Shown here: positions 39,170-47,407 of the stretch, piece by piece
Layout of the letters: each line of letters opens with the position of its first letter
Numbering within the stretch: the first letter of the stretch is position 1
DNA from: Streptomonospora nanhaiensis
Lineage (GTDB): Bacteria > Actinomycetota > Actinomycetes > Streptosporangiales > Streptosporangiaceae
Direction: 5' to 3'
DNA length: 64,000 bases
Assembly: GCF_013410565.1 (NCBI RefSeq)
Contig: NZ_JACCFO010000001.1
Location: 5,766,001-5,830,000 of the forward strand
Program-made: the position numbers and the translations under genes
The notes under the pieces: model-generated
Database searches by the model: none
What the model saw: only the letters and a program-made list of their open reading frames with translations
What the model was told of the DNA's origin: nothing

Positions 39170-40186
39170 TCAGCCCTGGGCCTGCTGCCGCGCCCGCTCG
39201 CGGGCGGCGCGCTGGTCCTCGGCCACCCGGTCGAGCCAGTGGACGATCCCGGCGACGTTGCTGTGCACGCCGCTCAGCAGGTCCATGACCTCGGCGGCCC
39301 GGGCGTCGTCGCCGGTGGCGGCCTCGGGGCGCGGCCGGTAGCGGCTGACGACCCGCTCGCGGACCATCGCCACGGCGTGGTCGAGGTCGGGGGAGTCGGC
39401 GCGTGCGGTGCGGACGGTGTCGACCCAGGCCCGCAGCTCCTCGGCGGAGGACTCCAGCGTCTGCTCGACGGTGTCGACCGCGCCGAAGTGGGAGAACATG
39501 AGCCGCCGGGGGGCGATGTCGCCGAACAGCCGCAGCGAGGACTGCGCCGCCTCCATGTCGAAGTCGGGCGGCGGGGTGGCCGGGCGGACCTCGCCCGTGT
39601 GCGGGTTGTAGACACCCAGCGCGTCGCCGACGTAGAGGTCGCCGGTGGCGGAGTCGACAAGCCCCATGTGGTGCTTGGCGTGGCCGGGCGCGTAGTGGCT
39701 GACCAGCGCCCGGCCGGCGCCCAGGTCGATCCGGCCGGTCTCGCCGACGGCGCGGATGCGGTCGGCGTCGGTGGGGCGCAGGTCGCCGAAGAGCAGGTCG
39801 AGCTTGTCGCCCCAGACCATGCGGGCGCTGCGCATCAGCCGCGCGGGGTCGGCGAGGTGGCGTGCGCCGCGCTCGTGGACGACGATCTCGGCGTTGGGGA
39901 ACATCGTGGCGATGTCGCCGACGCCGCCGGCGTGGTCCAGGTGGATGTGGGTGACGACGACGGTGGCCAGGTCCTCGGGGCCGATGCCCAGGGCCGCCAG
40001 CGCGTCGCGCAGCACGGGCGCCGACCCGGCGGTGCCCACCTCCACGACGCACGGTCGCTCCGTGCGGATCAGGTAGCTGGAGGTGATGCCGGGATAGCCG
40101 GCCATCCGAGTGTCGATCGCGAAGATGTCGTCGCCCAGCGCGGTGACCCCGCTGGGCAGTGCGTTCGGTTCCACGTCGTCGTGCAC
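39170..40186 (-). CDS. Metallo-beta-lactamase-fold hydrolase
   Basis: 338 residues. Zn-binding motif HIHLDH with H80, H82, D84 and H85, further ligand region HYAPGHAKHH and GDLYVGDALG. GTG start at 40186 follows GGAGG. The C-terminal 100 residues are helical (LLSGVHSNVAGIVHWLDRV), as in the glyoxalase II-like/RNase Z-like MBL proteins of actinomycetes. Hydrolase of unknown substrate; no neighbour gives a clue. Confidence 0.88.
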   Translation of the reverse strand: MHDDVEPNALPSGVTALGDDIFAIDTRMAGYPGITSSYLIRTERPCVVEVGTAGSAPVLRDALAALGIGPEDLATVVVTHIHLDHAGGVGDIATMFPNAEIVVHERGARHLADPARLMRSARMVWGDKLDLLFGDLRPTDADRIRAVGETGRIDLGAGRALVSHYAPGHAKHHMGLVDSATGDLYVGDALGVYNPHTGEVRPATPPPDFDMEAAQSSLRLFGDIAPRRLMFSHFGAVDTVEQTLESSAEELRAWVDTVRTARADSPDLDHAVAMVRERVVSRYRPRPEAATGDDARAAEVMDLLSGVHSNVAGIVHWLDRVAEDQRAARERARQQAQG

Positions 40187-40275
40187 CGTGTGCCTCCTTC
40201 CACCGCCCTGACCACCGAATGTAGTTCACGGCGGAGGTGGGGCGGACGGGCGGGGCGGGTGTGGGCGCGGCGAAG

Positions 40276-40284
40276 TTATCCACA
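40276..40284 (+). promoter_or_regulatory. DnaA box upstream of the SSB-like gene
   Basis: TTATCCACA, an exact match to the classical DnaA 9-mer, 130 bases before the SSB-like start codon and between divergent genes. A single box cannot be an origin; DnaA-dependent regulation is possible. Confidence 0.5.
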
Positions 40285-40413
40285 GGTGCGCGATCGCGGG
40301 TGCGGCGGGCGGTGGGGCTGCCCATGCTGGTGTTGTCCGAACCGGCCCGCCGCCTGGTGCGGCGGCAGCCGCCGACGTCCGGTCAGCCGCCGGCGCCCAA
40401 CGCAGGAGGAACC

Positions 40414-40908
40414 ATGCCCCAGTCCACCACCGCCGCTCTCGCCACCGCGCCGCCCGCGGGCCCGGCCGCCACGGCCGGAGCGGACCTCCGCGCCGGGGTC
40501 GGGGGCGCCGCGCCGCGCCCCGTGCGGCGGCGCGATCCCGCCGGCCACCGCAACGAGGTCGTGGTGGCCGGCCGGATCACGGCCGAACCCGCGGTGCGCG
40601 AACTCCCCTCGGGCGACCGCCTCACCTCCTGGCGGGTGTCGATCGCCCGCCCGCCGTCGGAGCAGCGGCCCAACCAGGCGTCCGACCCCATCACGTGCGT
40701 CAGCTTCCAGACCGCCATCGAGCACGACACCCGCGACTGGCGCATCGGCGACACCGTCCAGGTCAGCGGCGCGCTGCGGCGCCGCTTCTGGCGCTCGGCC
40801 AAGGGATCGGCCAGCGTGGTCGAGATCGAGGCCCGCCACGTGCGGCGCCTCGCCCGGGCCGAGCCCTCCGCCGCGGCGGGCGAGCCCGCACGTCCGGCGG
40901 CCGACTGA
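40414..40908 (+). CDS. Single-stranded DNA-binding protein-like (OB fold)
   Basis: 164 residues from ATG 40414, preceded by GGAGGA. A disordered Ala/Pro N-terminus of about 45 residues leads into an SSB-type OB fold: EVVVAGRITAEPAVRELPSG, LTSWRVSIARP, DPITCVSFQTAIEHDTRDWRIGDTVQVSGALRRRFW. The acidic DDDIPF-like C-terminal tip that recruits repair proteins in housekeeping SSB is absent (ends EPARPAAD). Probably a secondary SSB paralogue. The housekeeping ssb would be expected near rpsF/rpsR, elsewhere. Confidence 0.85.
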   Translation: MPQSTTAALATAPPAGPAATAGADLRAGVGGAAPRPVRRRDPAGHRNEVVVAGRITAEPAVRELPSGDRLTSWRVSIARPPSEQRPNQASDPITCVSFQTAIEHDTRDWRIGDTVQVSGALRRRFWRSAKGSASVVEIEARHVRRLARAEPSAAAGEPARPAAD

Positions 40909-41072
40909 GCCGCCGCCCGCTCCGCCCCGCGCGGCCGCACCGGCGGGCACCTGTCCGGCCCACCGGGCCCCGCGCGTCGGCGCGGCGTTCGCCTGAGCCG
41001 GGCACGGCCCGCACGCGGGGACGGCCGCCGGCCGCTTCCCGGCCGGGGCGGCGCGGTACGGCCGCAGGGCTT

Positions 41073-42107
41073 TCAGGTGCGCGGGCCCTCCAGACGGGCG
41101 AGGGCCCGCGCCGCGTGCGCCTGCGGCGGGGCGGTGTCGGGGAACACCGACCACGCGGCGGCGCACACCGCGCGCAGCCCGTCGAGGCGGTCGCCGTCGC
41201 CGGTGAGCGCCAGGGTGTCCCCGGCCGCCGCCGCCGTCCACCCGGCGCAGGTGGCCGTGCCCGGGGCGGTCACGGCCACCTCGGGGTGGGTCTGGTTGAT
41301 CCCGGCCAGGTCCCACGCCAGGTAGGAGGGGCGGTGCTCGGGCCGCGCGCACACCGCCTCCAGCGGGGTGGTCACCCCCGACAGCACCAGCATGCTCGCC
41401 GCGCCGCGCGCGGTCGCGCCCTCGATGTCGGTGTCCAGGCGGTCGCCCACCACCAGTGGGTTCACCGCGCCGGTGCGCAGCACGCCCTCCTCGTGCAGCG
41501 GCCGCGCGGGCTTGCCCGCCACCACCGGTTCGCGCCCGGTGGCGTGGGCGATCACGCGGGCGGCCGCCCCGTTGCCCGGCTGGATTCCGTGCTCCAGGGG
41601 CGCGGTGGTGTCGTTGTTGGTGGCCACGAACAGCGCCCCGGCGGCGACCGCCAGCGCGCCCTGCACCATCAGGTCGTAGGTCAGGCGGGGCGAGTAGCCC
41701 TGCACCACCGCCACCGGGCGCTCGGCGGCCACCGACGCCGGGCGCAGCCCGCGCCGGCGCAGGGCCAGGCGCAGTCCGGTGTCGCCCACCGCGAGCACCG
41801 GCGACCCCGCCGGGAACCGGTCGGCCACCAGCCGCGCGGCGGCCTCGGCCGAGGTCACCACGTCCTCGGGCGCGGCGGCCACCCCCATCCCGGTGAGCCG
41901 TTCGGCGGTGCGGGCGGGAGTGCGGGCGGCGTTGTTGGTCACGAACGCCACCTTCATGCCCGCCGCGCGGGCCTTGTCCACCGCCTCGGGGGCGGCGGGC
42001 ACCGCCCGGGGGCCGATGTAGACCACGCCGTCCAGATCGAGCAGGGCGGCGTCGTAGACGCTGTTCAGCGGTTGGGGGGCGCTCAGCAGTGTCATGCCGT
42101 GGATCAT
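41073..42107 (-). CDS. HAD-superfamily (subclass IIA) phosphatase
   Basis: 344 residues from ATG 42107 (MIHGMTLLSAPQ); ATG 42095 is an alternative, neither having ideally spaced Shine-Dalgarno. Motif I DLDGVVYIG with D24 nucleophile and D26, motif II FVTNNAARTP, Lys of motif III GKPARPL, motif IV GDRLDTDIEGA. Subclass IIA includes p-nitrophenyl phosphatase-like enzymes and mycobacterial Rv1692, a glycerol-3-phosphate phosphatase involved in lipid polar-head recycling. In mycobacteria it lies next to the TPR protein and tlyA on one strand; here it is on the opposite strand. Confidence 0.9.
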   Translation of the reverse strand: MIHGMTLLSAPQPLNSVYDAALLDLDGVVYIGPRAVPAAPEAVDKARAAGMKVAFVTNNAARTPARTAERLTGMGVAAAPEDVVTSAEAAARLVADRFPAGSPVLAVGDTGLRLALRRRGLRPASVAAERPVAVVQGYSPRLTYDLMVQGALAVAAGALFVATNNDTTAPLEHGIQPGNGAAARVIAHATGREPVVAGKPARPLHEEGVLRTGAVNPLVVGDRLDTDIEGATARGAASMLVLSGVTTPLEAVCARPEHRPSYLAWDLAGINQTHPEVAVTAPGTATCAGWTAAAAGDTLALTGDGDRLDGLRAVCAAAWSVFPDTAPPQAHAARALARLEGPRT

Positions 42108-42311
42108 CCGTCCTTCGTCGCGGTGTCGTGGATGGCGGTGCGGTCGGTGGTGTCGGTGTCGGTGCGTGCGGTGGCCGCGGTGGTCGGGCGCCTCCGGTGC
42201 CCGCACCCGGTGGCGCCGGGGCGGTGGGCCGCGCGGCGTGCGGCCCCGTGGGCGGCGCGGCGCCGGGTCAGCCCGGTGCCGCCCCTGCGCGGGGGCGGCG
42301 CGGCGCGCGGT

Positions 42312-43712
42312 TCACCGGGCGCGCCGGCGCGGTCCCGGCTCGGCCGCCGAGGGGCCCTCCACGCCGCGCAGCACCAGGCCGGTGCGCGGCTTGGGCCCGA
42401 ACGACGTCGACTTGCGCGGTGTCAGCTCCCCGTGCGCGGCGATCGCGTAGACCTGCTCGATCGGCGCCGGTCCCAGCAGGGCGGCGGTGTCGCGGCCCGG
42501 CCGCGCCGCCGCGACCGCGGCCTCGGGATCGTCGTGCACCAGGTCCACCCGGTCCTCGCCCCCCCACCGCGGCAGCAGGTGGTGGAACAGCGCGGTGGGC
42601 AGGGCGCGCCAGGCGGACGAGCGGTCGGGGAACGCCTCCGCCAGCCGGTCGGGGGGCACGCGCACCAGGAACCTCCGGCGGTGGTCGGCCGGGTCGGCCA
42701 GCACCAGGGCGGGTGCCTCGCCGGCGGTGCCGCCCGCCCGCGCCGCGCCGTAGGCGGCGTCGCCACGGGGGCGGCCCGGGGCGCCGTCGGTGCGCAGCGG
42801 CACCACCTCGGCGGCGCCCGCCAGGGCGGCCACCGCCGCGTCCACGTCCATGCCGCGCAGCACGCGGTGGATCGCCCCCAGCCGGGGCGGGGAGGAGTCG
42901 GAGTCCACCAGCAGCGCCAACCCGTGGTCCCAGGGGCCGGGGCCGTGGCGCCCCGCCTTGAGGCGCTGGTAGGCGGCGTAGCGGTGGTGGCCGTCGGCGA
43001 TCATGGCCGACCGCTGCGCCAGGTCCTCGGCGACCTGGCGGTGCAGGGCGGGGTCGGTGACCGCCCACAGCCGGTGGGCCACGCCGTCCTCGGTCACCGT
43101 GTCCACCAGCGGGTGGGGCCGGCTGGCGGCGACCGTGTCGGTGACCTGCGCGGCCGCGCCGCGCGCGGCGCCGGTCCCGCCCCGGTAGAGCAGGAAGATC
43201 GGCTCCAGGTTGGCCTGGGTGGCGGCCATCAGCCGCGCGCGGTCCTCCACGGGCCCCGGCGCGACGTCCTCGTGCGGGCGCACCACGGCGCTGCCGGGCG
43301 CGGGCAGCCGCAGGGCGCCGATCAGCCCGCGCTGGCGCTGCCCGCCGGGCGGGGTCTGCTCGTAGACGTAGAGCGCGGGCCTGGGGTCGCGTACCAGCAC
43401 CCCCTGGGCGATCCAGCGCCGCAGGGTGCGGGCCGCGGCGGCGTAGCGGTCGGCGGCGGTGATCGGCGGCTCCGCGCCGCCGGGCTCCTGCCCCACCGCC
43501 GCCGGGGGCACGGTCAGCCGGACCGCGTTGTGCGGCTCGGCCCGGGTGAGGTCGGCGAACGCGGCGGCGTCGAGGAGGTCGTAGGGCGGGGCGAGCGCCA
43601 GGGCGATGTTGAAGTCGGGGGAGTCCAGCAGCGTCCGCGCGTCGGGACTGGCGTAGCGCAGGCCGCGCAGCGGCGCCAACTCCAGGGCCTCCGCGCCCGC
43701 ATCTGTCCGCAC
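42312..43712 (-). CDS. DUF1015 family protein
   Basis: 466 residues. DUF1015 signatures: PPYDLLDA near the N-terminus, NAVRLTVP, YVYEQTPPGGQRQRGLIGALRL, MIADGHHRYAAY (the conserved DGHHRY motif) and the C-terminal PKPRTGLVLR region. Family function is unknown, though it is often linked to serine/threonine or D-lactate metabolism. GTG start at 43712 has no Shine-Dalgarno and lies 6 bases after a TATCGT -10 hexamer on the same strand (43719-43724), suggesting a leaderless mRNA. Confidence 0.88.
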   Translation of the reverse strand: MRTDAGAEALELAPLRGLRYASPDARTLLDSPDFNIALALAPPYDLLDAAAFADLTRAEPHNAVRLTVPPAAVGQEPGGAEPPITAADRYAAAARTLRRWIAQGVLVRDPRPALYVYEQTPPGGQRQRGLIGALRLPAPGSAVVRPHEDVAPGPVEDRARLMAATQANLEPIFLLYRGGTGAARGAAAQVTDTVAASRPHPLVDTVTEDGVAHRLWAVTDPALHRQVAEDLAQRSAMIADGHHRYAAYQRLKAGRHGPGPWDHGLALLVDSDSSPPRLGAIHRVLRGMDVDAAVAALAGAAEVVPLRTDGAPGRPRGDAAYGAARAGGTAGEAPALVLADPADHRRRFLVRVPPDRLAEAFPDRSSAWRALPTALFHHLLPRWGGEDRVDLVHDDPEAAVAAARPGRDTAALLGPAPIEQVYAIAAHGELTPRKSTSFGPKPRTGLVLRGVEGPSAAEPGPRRRAR

Positions 43713-43793
43713 GCTGGAACGATACCCGCAGCCGCCGGGGTGTCCCCCGGCGCGGGCGGGTGCGGCCTCTCACAGCCCGCCGGGGGCGGCGGG

Positions 43794-44144
43794 TCAGAGC
43801 AGTTTGCGCAACCGCATGAGGTCGCCGAAGCCGGCGTCCAGCTTGACCCGGCCCGACAGCATCGCCTTGGCGAAGTCCAGCCGGTCCTCGGCCAGTTCGA
43901 CCAGGTCGTCGCTGGAGGCGGTGATCCGCACCTGGGCGCGTTGGCCCGGGTCGGCGGCGGCGCGCTGGGACACGTCGCGCAGCCCGTCCTCGGTCAGGCG
44001 CATGTCGAACACCGCGTCCAGGTCGCTCACGATCACGCTGACGGAGCGCTCGACGATGTGCTTGCGCCGATCGGCGGGGTCGACCTTCGCGATGCGTTCG
44101 GAGACGCGGTCGATCGCCTCCCGGCACTGCTCGATGCTGGCCAT
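43794..44144 (-). CDS. SCP2-like sterol-carrier domain protein
   Basis: 116 residues from ATG 44144 (MASIEQCREAID). The pattern VSDLDAVFDMRLTEDGLRDV...ITASSDDLVELAEDRLDFAKAMLSGRVKLDAGFGDLMRL is that of short SCP2/sterol-carrier domains, which bind hydrophobic ligands. The start has only a weak GGGG ribosome site. It lies upstream of DUF1015 on the same strand; divergent from the next gene, with 280 bases between starts. Small proteins of this type sit next to tlyA in other actinomycetes. Confidence 0.75.
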   Translation of the reverse strand: MASIEQCREAIDRVSERIAKVDPADRRKHIVERSVSVIVSDLDAVFDMRLTEDGLRDVSQRAAADPGQRAQVRITASSDDLVELAEDRLDFAKAMLSGRVKLDAGFGDLMRLRKLL

Positions 44145-44424
44145 GGCCCCATCATGCCGCATGGTGCCGCGCGCGGACGCGCCCGGCCGGGCGCCCGGTG
44201 TGCTGCGGGCGCCTCTGGCGGGGCGCCGGGCCGGGCGGGCGGGGGCGCGGCCGGGGCGCCGGAGCCCCGGCGAGTACCGCCCGTGAACGCGCGGCGCCCG
44301 GTAGCGTTGACCCCTGCGTCCCCCTCTGTCCCCCCTGCGGCATACCGGATCGGGCACGGCCGCACGGCAGTCGGCGGGTGGACCCCAGCGAGTCGGGAAT
44401 CCAGCAGCAAGGAGCAACGAAACC

Positions 44425-45381
44425 ATGGTCGTCGACGCGGTGCGCGCCTATCTCGAAGCCGTCAACGGGCTCACCGAGTTGACCCGCAAGCGTGCCGTCG
44501 CCGCTGCCAAGGTGCTGCTGCGGGCGGGCGAGGACCGCCCGGCGGCTCCGGCGCCGCGGCTTACCGCCGTGGGCGGCGGTCCGGCAACGGCGGCGCCGGC
44601 GGGCGAGGGCGAACCCGCCGCCAACGGCTTCGCGCGCTCGGGCGCCACCATCCAGTCGCTGGCGGCCGAGCTGATCGAGACCAGCCAGGCCAACCGCGAG
44701 GCGCTCAACTCCCTCATCGCCGCCGAGGTCGAGCGCGTGCTGGAGCGCCGCGAACTCGTCAGCCGCGCCGAGTACGACCGGCTGGGCCGCCGCGTCGCCG
44801 AGCTGGAGCGGCGGCTGGCCGCCCAGCGCGCCCAGCCGCGTGTCGTGGCGCCCCTCGCCGAGGCCGCGGCCCCCACCGGAGCGCCGGCGGCCGAGCCCTC
44901 CGCGCAGGAGGGCGCCGGCGACCTGTCCGCGAGTGCTCCGGGAAGACCGGAGGCGCGGCCCGCCGCTGACGAGGTCGCCGATCCGGCGGGCGGCGAGCGG
45001 CCGTCGGCGCCGCGCGACCCCGGGCCCGAGCGGCAGGCCGCGGTGGGGCAGCTCGTCCTGGGTGAGGGCGAGCACGCCCCCGCGGCGCCCGAGGCCGCAC
45101 CCGCGGCGCGGGAGCGGTCGGGGGAGGCGGACGGTGCGGTGGACGGCGCCGTGGACGAGGCCCCCGCACCGGACTCCGGTGCCGGTGCGGCGTCGGCCGA
45201 GCCGGCGCCCGACGCCGCCGCGCCCGCGAAGGGCTCCGGCAAGCAGCAGCGGTCGGCCAAGGCCCGGACCAGCTCATCCCGTTCGGGAGCGGCGGCCAAG
45301 AGCGGTTCGGCCAAGAACACGACTGCCAAGCGGTCCGGTGGACGTGGTAGGAACAGCACGTCGGGAAAGAAAAACGACTAA
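44425..45381 (+). CDS. Coiled-coil protein with Lys/Ser-rich tail, function unknown
   Basis: 318 residues. ATG 44425 follows AAGGAG. N-terminal helix (VRAYLEAVNGLTELTRKRAV), a central coiled coil (about 70-135: SLAAELIETSQANREALNSL, RRVAELERRLAAQRAQ) reminiscent of phasin-like/DUF proteins, then about 130 disordered acidic Ala/Glu residues and a final basic tail (KQQRSAKARTSSSRSG...RGRNSTSGKKND) like histone H1-type tails that bind DNA or polyanions. No enzymatic motif. Followed by a small gene on the same strand, then tlyA. Confidence 0.75.
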   Translation: MVVDAVRAYLEAVNGLTELTRKRAVAAAKVLLRAGEDRPAAPAPRLTAVGGGPATAAPAGEGEPAANGFARSGATIQSLAAELIETSQANREALNSLIAAEVERVLERRELVSRAEYDRLGRRVAELERRLAAQRAQPRVVAPLAEAAAPTGAPAAEPSAQEGAGDLSASAPGRPEARPAADEVADPAGGERPSAPRDPGPERQAAVGQLVLGEGEHAPAAPEAAPAARERSGEADGAVDGAVDEAPAPDSGAGAASAEPAPDAAAPAKGSGKQQRSAKARTSSSRSGAAAKSGSAKNTTAKRSGGRGRNSTSGKKND

Positions 45382-45519
45382 AGCGAAGTACAGCAGCCAA
45401 GTGCGACACGGAGCCGGGCCGCGTGGGCCGGGCTCCCATCCCCAACTCCCGTGATCACACCCTTGGCGGGTCGTGCGCGGGCGCACAACACAACGTCCAC
45501 TGAGAAGGGCGGAGCGGAA

Positions 45520-45738
45520 GTGACGGAAGTGAACCACACCGGCACCCCTCTCGATTCGGCCATGGAAGACGAGCAAGCCGCCGGGATCGCCGAGCGAACC
45601 CTGCAAATGGCGCGGGAACGACTGGCCGCGCTGGACAACCTGCCCACGTCGGACCACGTTGCCGTCTTCGACGAACTCCATCGCGAGCTTTCCACCGTCC
45701 TCAACGGCCTGGACCAGGGCGAGCCCCGGTCCCGCTAG
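45520..45738 (+). CDS. Small conserved protein upstream of tlyA
   Basis: 72 residues from GTG 45520, which follows GGAG with 5-base spacing. Mostly helical and acidic: AERTLQMARERLAALDNLPTS, DHVAVFDELHRELSTVLNGLD. Such short proteins recur between the coiled-coil gene and tlyA in actinomycetes; function unknown. An earlier in-frame start at 45451 lacks a ribosome binding site. Confidence 0.7.
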   Translation: MTEVNHTGTPLDSAMEDEQAAGIAERTLQMARERLAALDNLPTSDHVAVFDELHRELSTVLNGLDQGEPRSR

Positions 45739-45929
45739 CGCCGTCGCCCGCCTCTTCCCGCAGCCGCGCGGTACCCGCGTCCGCCGGGCACCGCCGCCCC
45801 ACGGCGGAGCGGCTGCGGTCCCTCACCGTCGAACGATCGCCCCGGCACCCCTCCCCGGCCACGGGATCCGGCGGCCCCGCACGCCTGCTCGCCGCTACCC
45901 CCTGCGTTCACCGTGTCCGGAATTCGTCA

Positions 45930-45965
45930 CGCCCCCTGTCCGCAACCCGGTGCGGGCAGGGGGCG
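45930..45965 (+). terminator. GC-rich hairpin after the small gene
   Basis: CGCCCCCTGTCCGCA (from 45930) pairs with TGCGGGCAGGGGGCG (to 45965) with one T-G wobble. No T-tract follows. Probably a terminator between the small gene and tlyA. The remainder of 45739-46338 shows no gene; 46075-46130 is notably less GC-rich. Confidence 0.5.
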
Positions 45966-46338
45966 CGGCGCGGGGCCCGGAAAACGGCGGCCGATTCTCT
46001 GCGGTGGCCACGGGACATTGCCGGGCGGCCGCGTGCGGGCGAGGGCGGGGGCGCCTTCCGCGACACGGGCGGGCGAATAAGGAATTTGCTTAAGTTTGTG
46101 CCATATGTCCTTTTGGGTCGTTCCGGAATTGCGGTCGTCCGGTCGCAGCGCGCCGCTCGGGAGAGGCCCTTGACCGTTTGCGCCGCAGGCGTGAAACCGC
46201 TCCCCTGCCGCCGGCTTCCGCCCCCGCCCGAGGGTGGCCCGGCACAACGGCTCCGCCGCCCGCGAGCCGGGGCGGCCGTCCCCCGGGGGCTGTGGAAACG
46301 GGCGCGGCCGGGTCGGTTCGGGCCGTTAAGGTGGGGCC

Positions 46339-46386
46339 ATGTGCAAGGTGCGGCCCATGGTCCGTGGGCGGGTTCGCCGTGGCTAG
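46339..46386 (+). CDS. Possible leaderless 15-codon ORF overlapping the tlyA start
   Basis: ATG 46339 opens MCKVRPMVRGRVRRG, stop TAG 46384-46386. It begins 6 bases after TAAGGT (46327-46332), the spacing of a leaderless transcript, and its stop overlaps the tlyA GTG (46379) by 8 bases. tlyA itself has a poor ribosome binding site, so reinitiation after this ORF could drive tlyA translation. Peptide unrecognised and basic. Confidence 0.35.
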   Translation: MCKVRPMVRGRVRRG

Positions 46387-47179
46387 GCGCGCTCGACTCG
46401 ACTCCGAACTCGTCCGTCGCGGGCACGCCCGCTCGCGCGGGCACGCCGGGGAGCTGATCGAGGGCGGCCACGTCCTGGTCGGCGGCGTTCCCGCGAGCAA
46501 GCCCGCCACGCAGGTCGGCACCGACCAGGCCATCGTCGTCAAGGCCCCCGACACCGACCCCGGCTACGTCTCGCGCGGCGCCCACAAGCTGGTCGGCGCC
46601 CTCGACGCCTTCGGCATCGACCCCGCGGGCCGCCGCTGCCTCGACGCCGGAGCCTCCACCGGCGGCTTCACCGACGTCCTGCTGCGCCGGGGCGCGGCCC
46701 AGGTGGTGGCCGTGGACGTCGGCTACGGCCAGCTCGCCTGGTCGCTGAGGGCCGACGACCGGGTCACCGTCATGGAGCGCCGCAACGTCCGCGAACTCAC
46801 CCCCGAAGAGGTCGGCGACCCCCTGCCCACGCTCGTCGTCGGCGACCTCTCCTTCATCTCCCTGACCCTGGTCCTCGCGCCGCTGGTCCGCTGCGCCGAC
46901 CCCGGCGCCGACTTCGCCCTCATGGTCAAGCCGCAGTTCGAGGTGGGCCGCGACCGCGTCGGCGCGGGCGGCGTGGTGCGCGACCCCGCGCTGCGCGCCG
47001 ACGCCGTGCGCACCGTCGCCGGCCACGCCGCCACCCTGGGCCTGGGCACCGCCGACGTCACCGCCAGCCCGCTGCCGGGCCCCTCGGGCAACGTGGAGTA
47101 CTTCCTGTGGCTGCGCGCCGGCGCCGGGCCGCTGGCCGAGGACCGGCTGGCCCGCGCCATCGAGGAGGGGCCGCAATAG
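46379..47179 (+). CDS. tlyA: rRNA 2'-O-ribose methyltransferase TlyA
   Basis: Methylates the 2'-OH of cytidines in 16S (h44) and 23S (H69) rRNA; loss gives capreomycin/viomycin resistance in mycobacteria. 266 residues from GTG 46379: N-terminal S4 RNA-binding domain (about 1-62: RRARLDSELVRRGHARSRGHAGELIEGGHVLVGG) and FtsJ-like methyltransferase with SAM motif LDAGASTGGFTDVLL, VVGDLSFISL and VKPQFEVG. Upstream open frame is low-complexity and unlikely to be translated. Starts the tlyA-nadK-recN-steA-steB series. Confidence 0.95.
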   Translation: MARRARLDSELVRRGHARSRGHAGELIEGGHVLVGGVPASKPATQVGTDQAIVVKAPDTDPGYVSRGAHKLVGALDAFGIDPAGRRCLDAGASTGGFTDVLLRRGAAQVVAVDVGYGQLAWSLRADDRVTVMERRNVRELTPEEVGDPLPTLVVGDLSFISLTLVLAPLVRCADPGADFALMVKPQFEVGRDRVGAGGVVRDPALRADAVRTVAGHAATLGLGTADVTASPLPGPSGNVEYFLWLRAGAGPLAEDRLARAIEEGPQ

Positions 47180-47407
47180 CCGGGCCCCGCCGCCCGCGCG
47201 GCCGTAGCGCCGCGGCGGCGGCCTCCCGGTGTCGGCCGGAGTCGATAACGTCGGAGGAGATGCGCGCCGCGCGGGCGGGTAGCGTGGCTCGGCGGTCGCC
47301 CCCGGCCGCGCGGTCCGCCCCCGGCGCCGCCGCCACGACGAACCGGCCCGATCGGTCCAGGCCCCGGCGGCCTGCCCGCCCGGCCACCCGATAGTACGGA
47401 GACAGCG

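Noticed and set aside
47260-47394. 45-codon Arg-rich frame with GGAGGAG immediately before its ATG, between tlyA and nadK
   Set aside because: Zero spacing from the Shine-Dalgarno-like sequence to ATG, low-complexity Arg/Pro/Ala product and no visible conservation.
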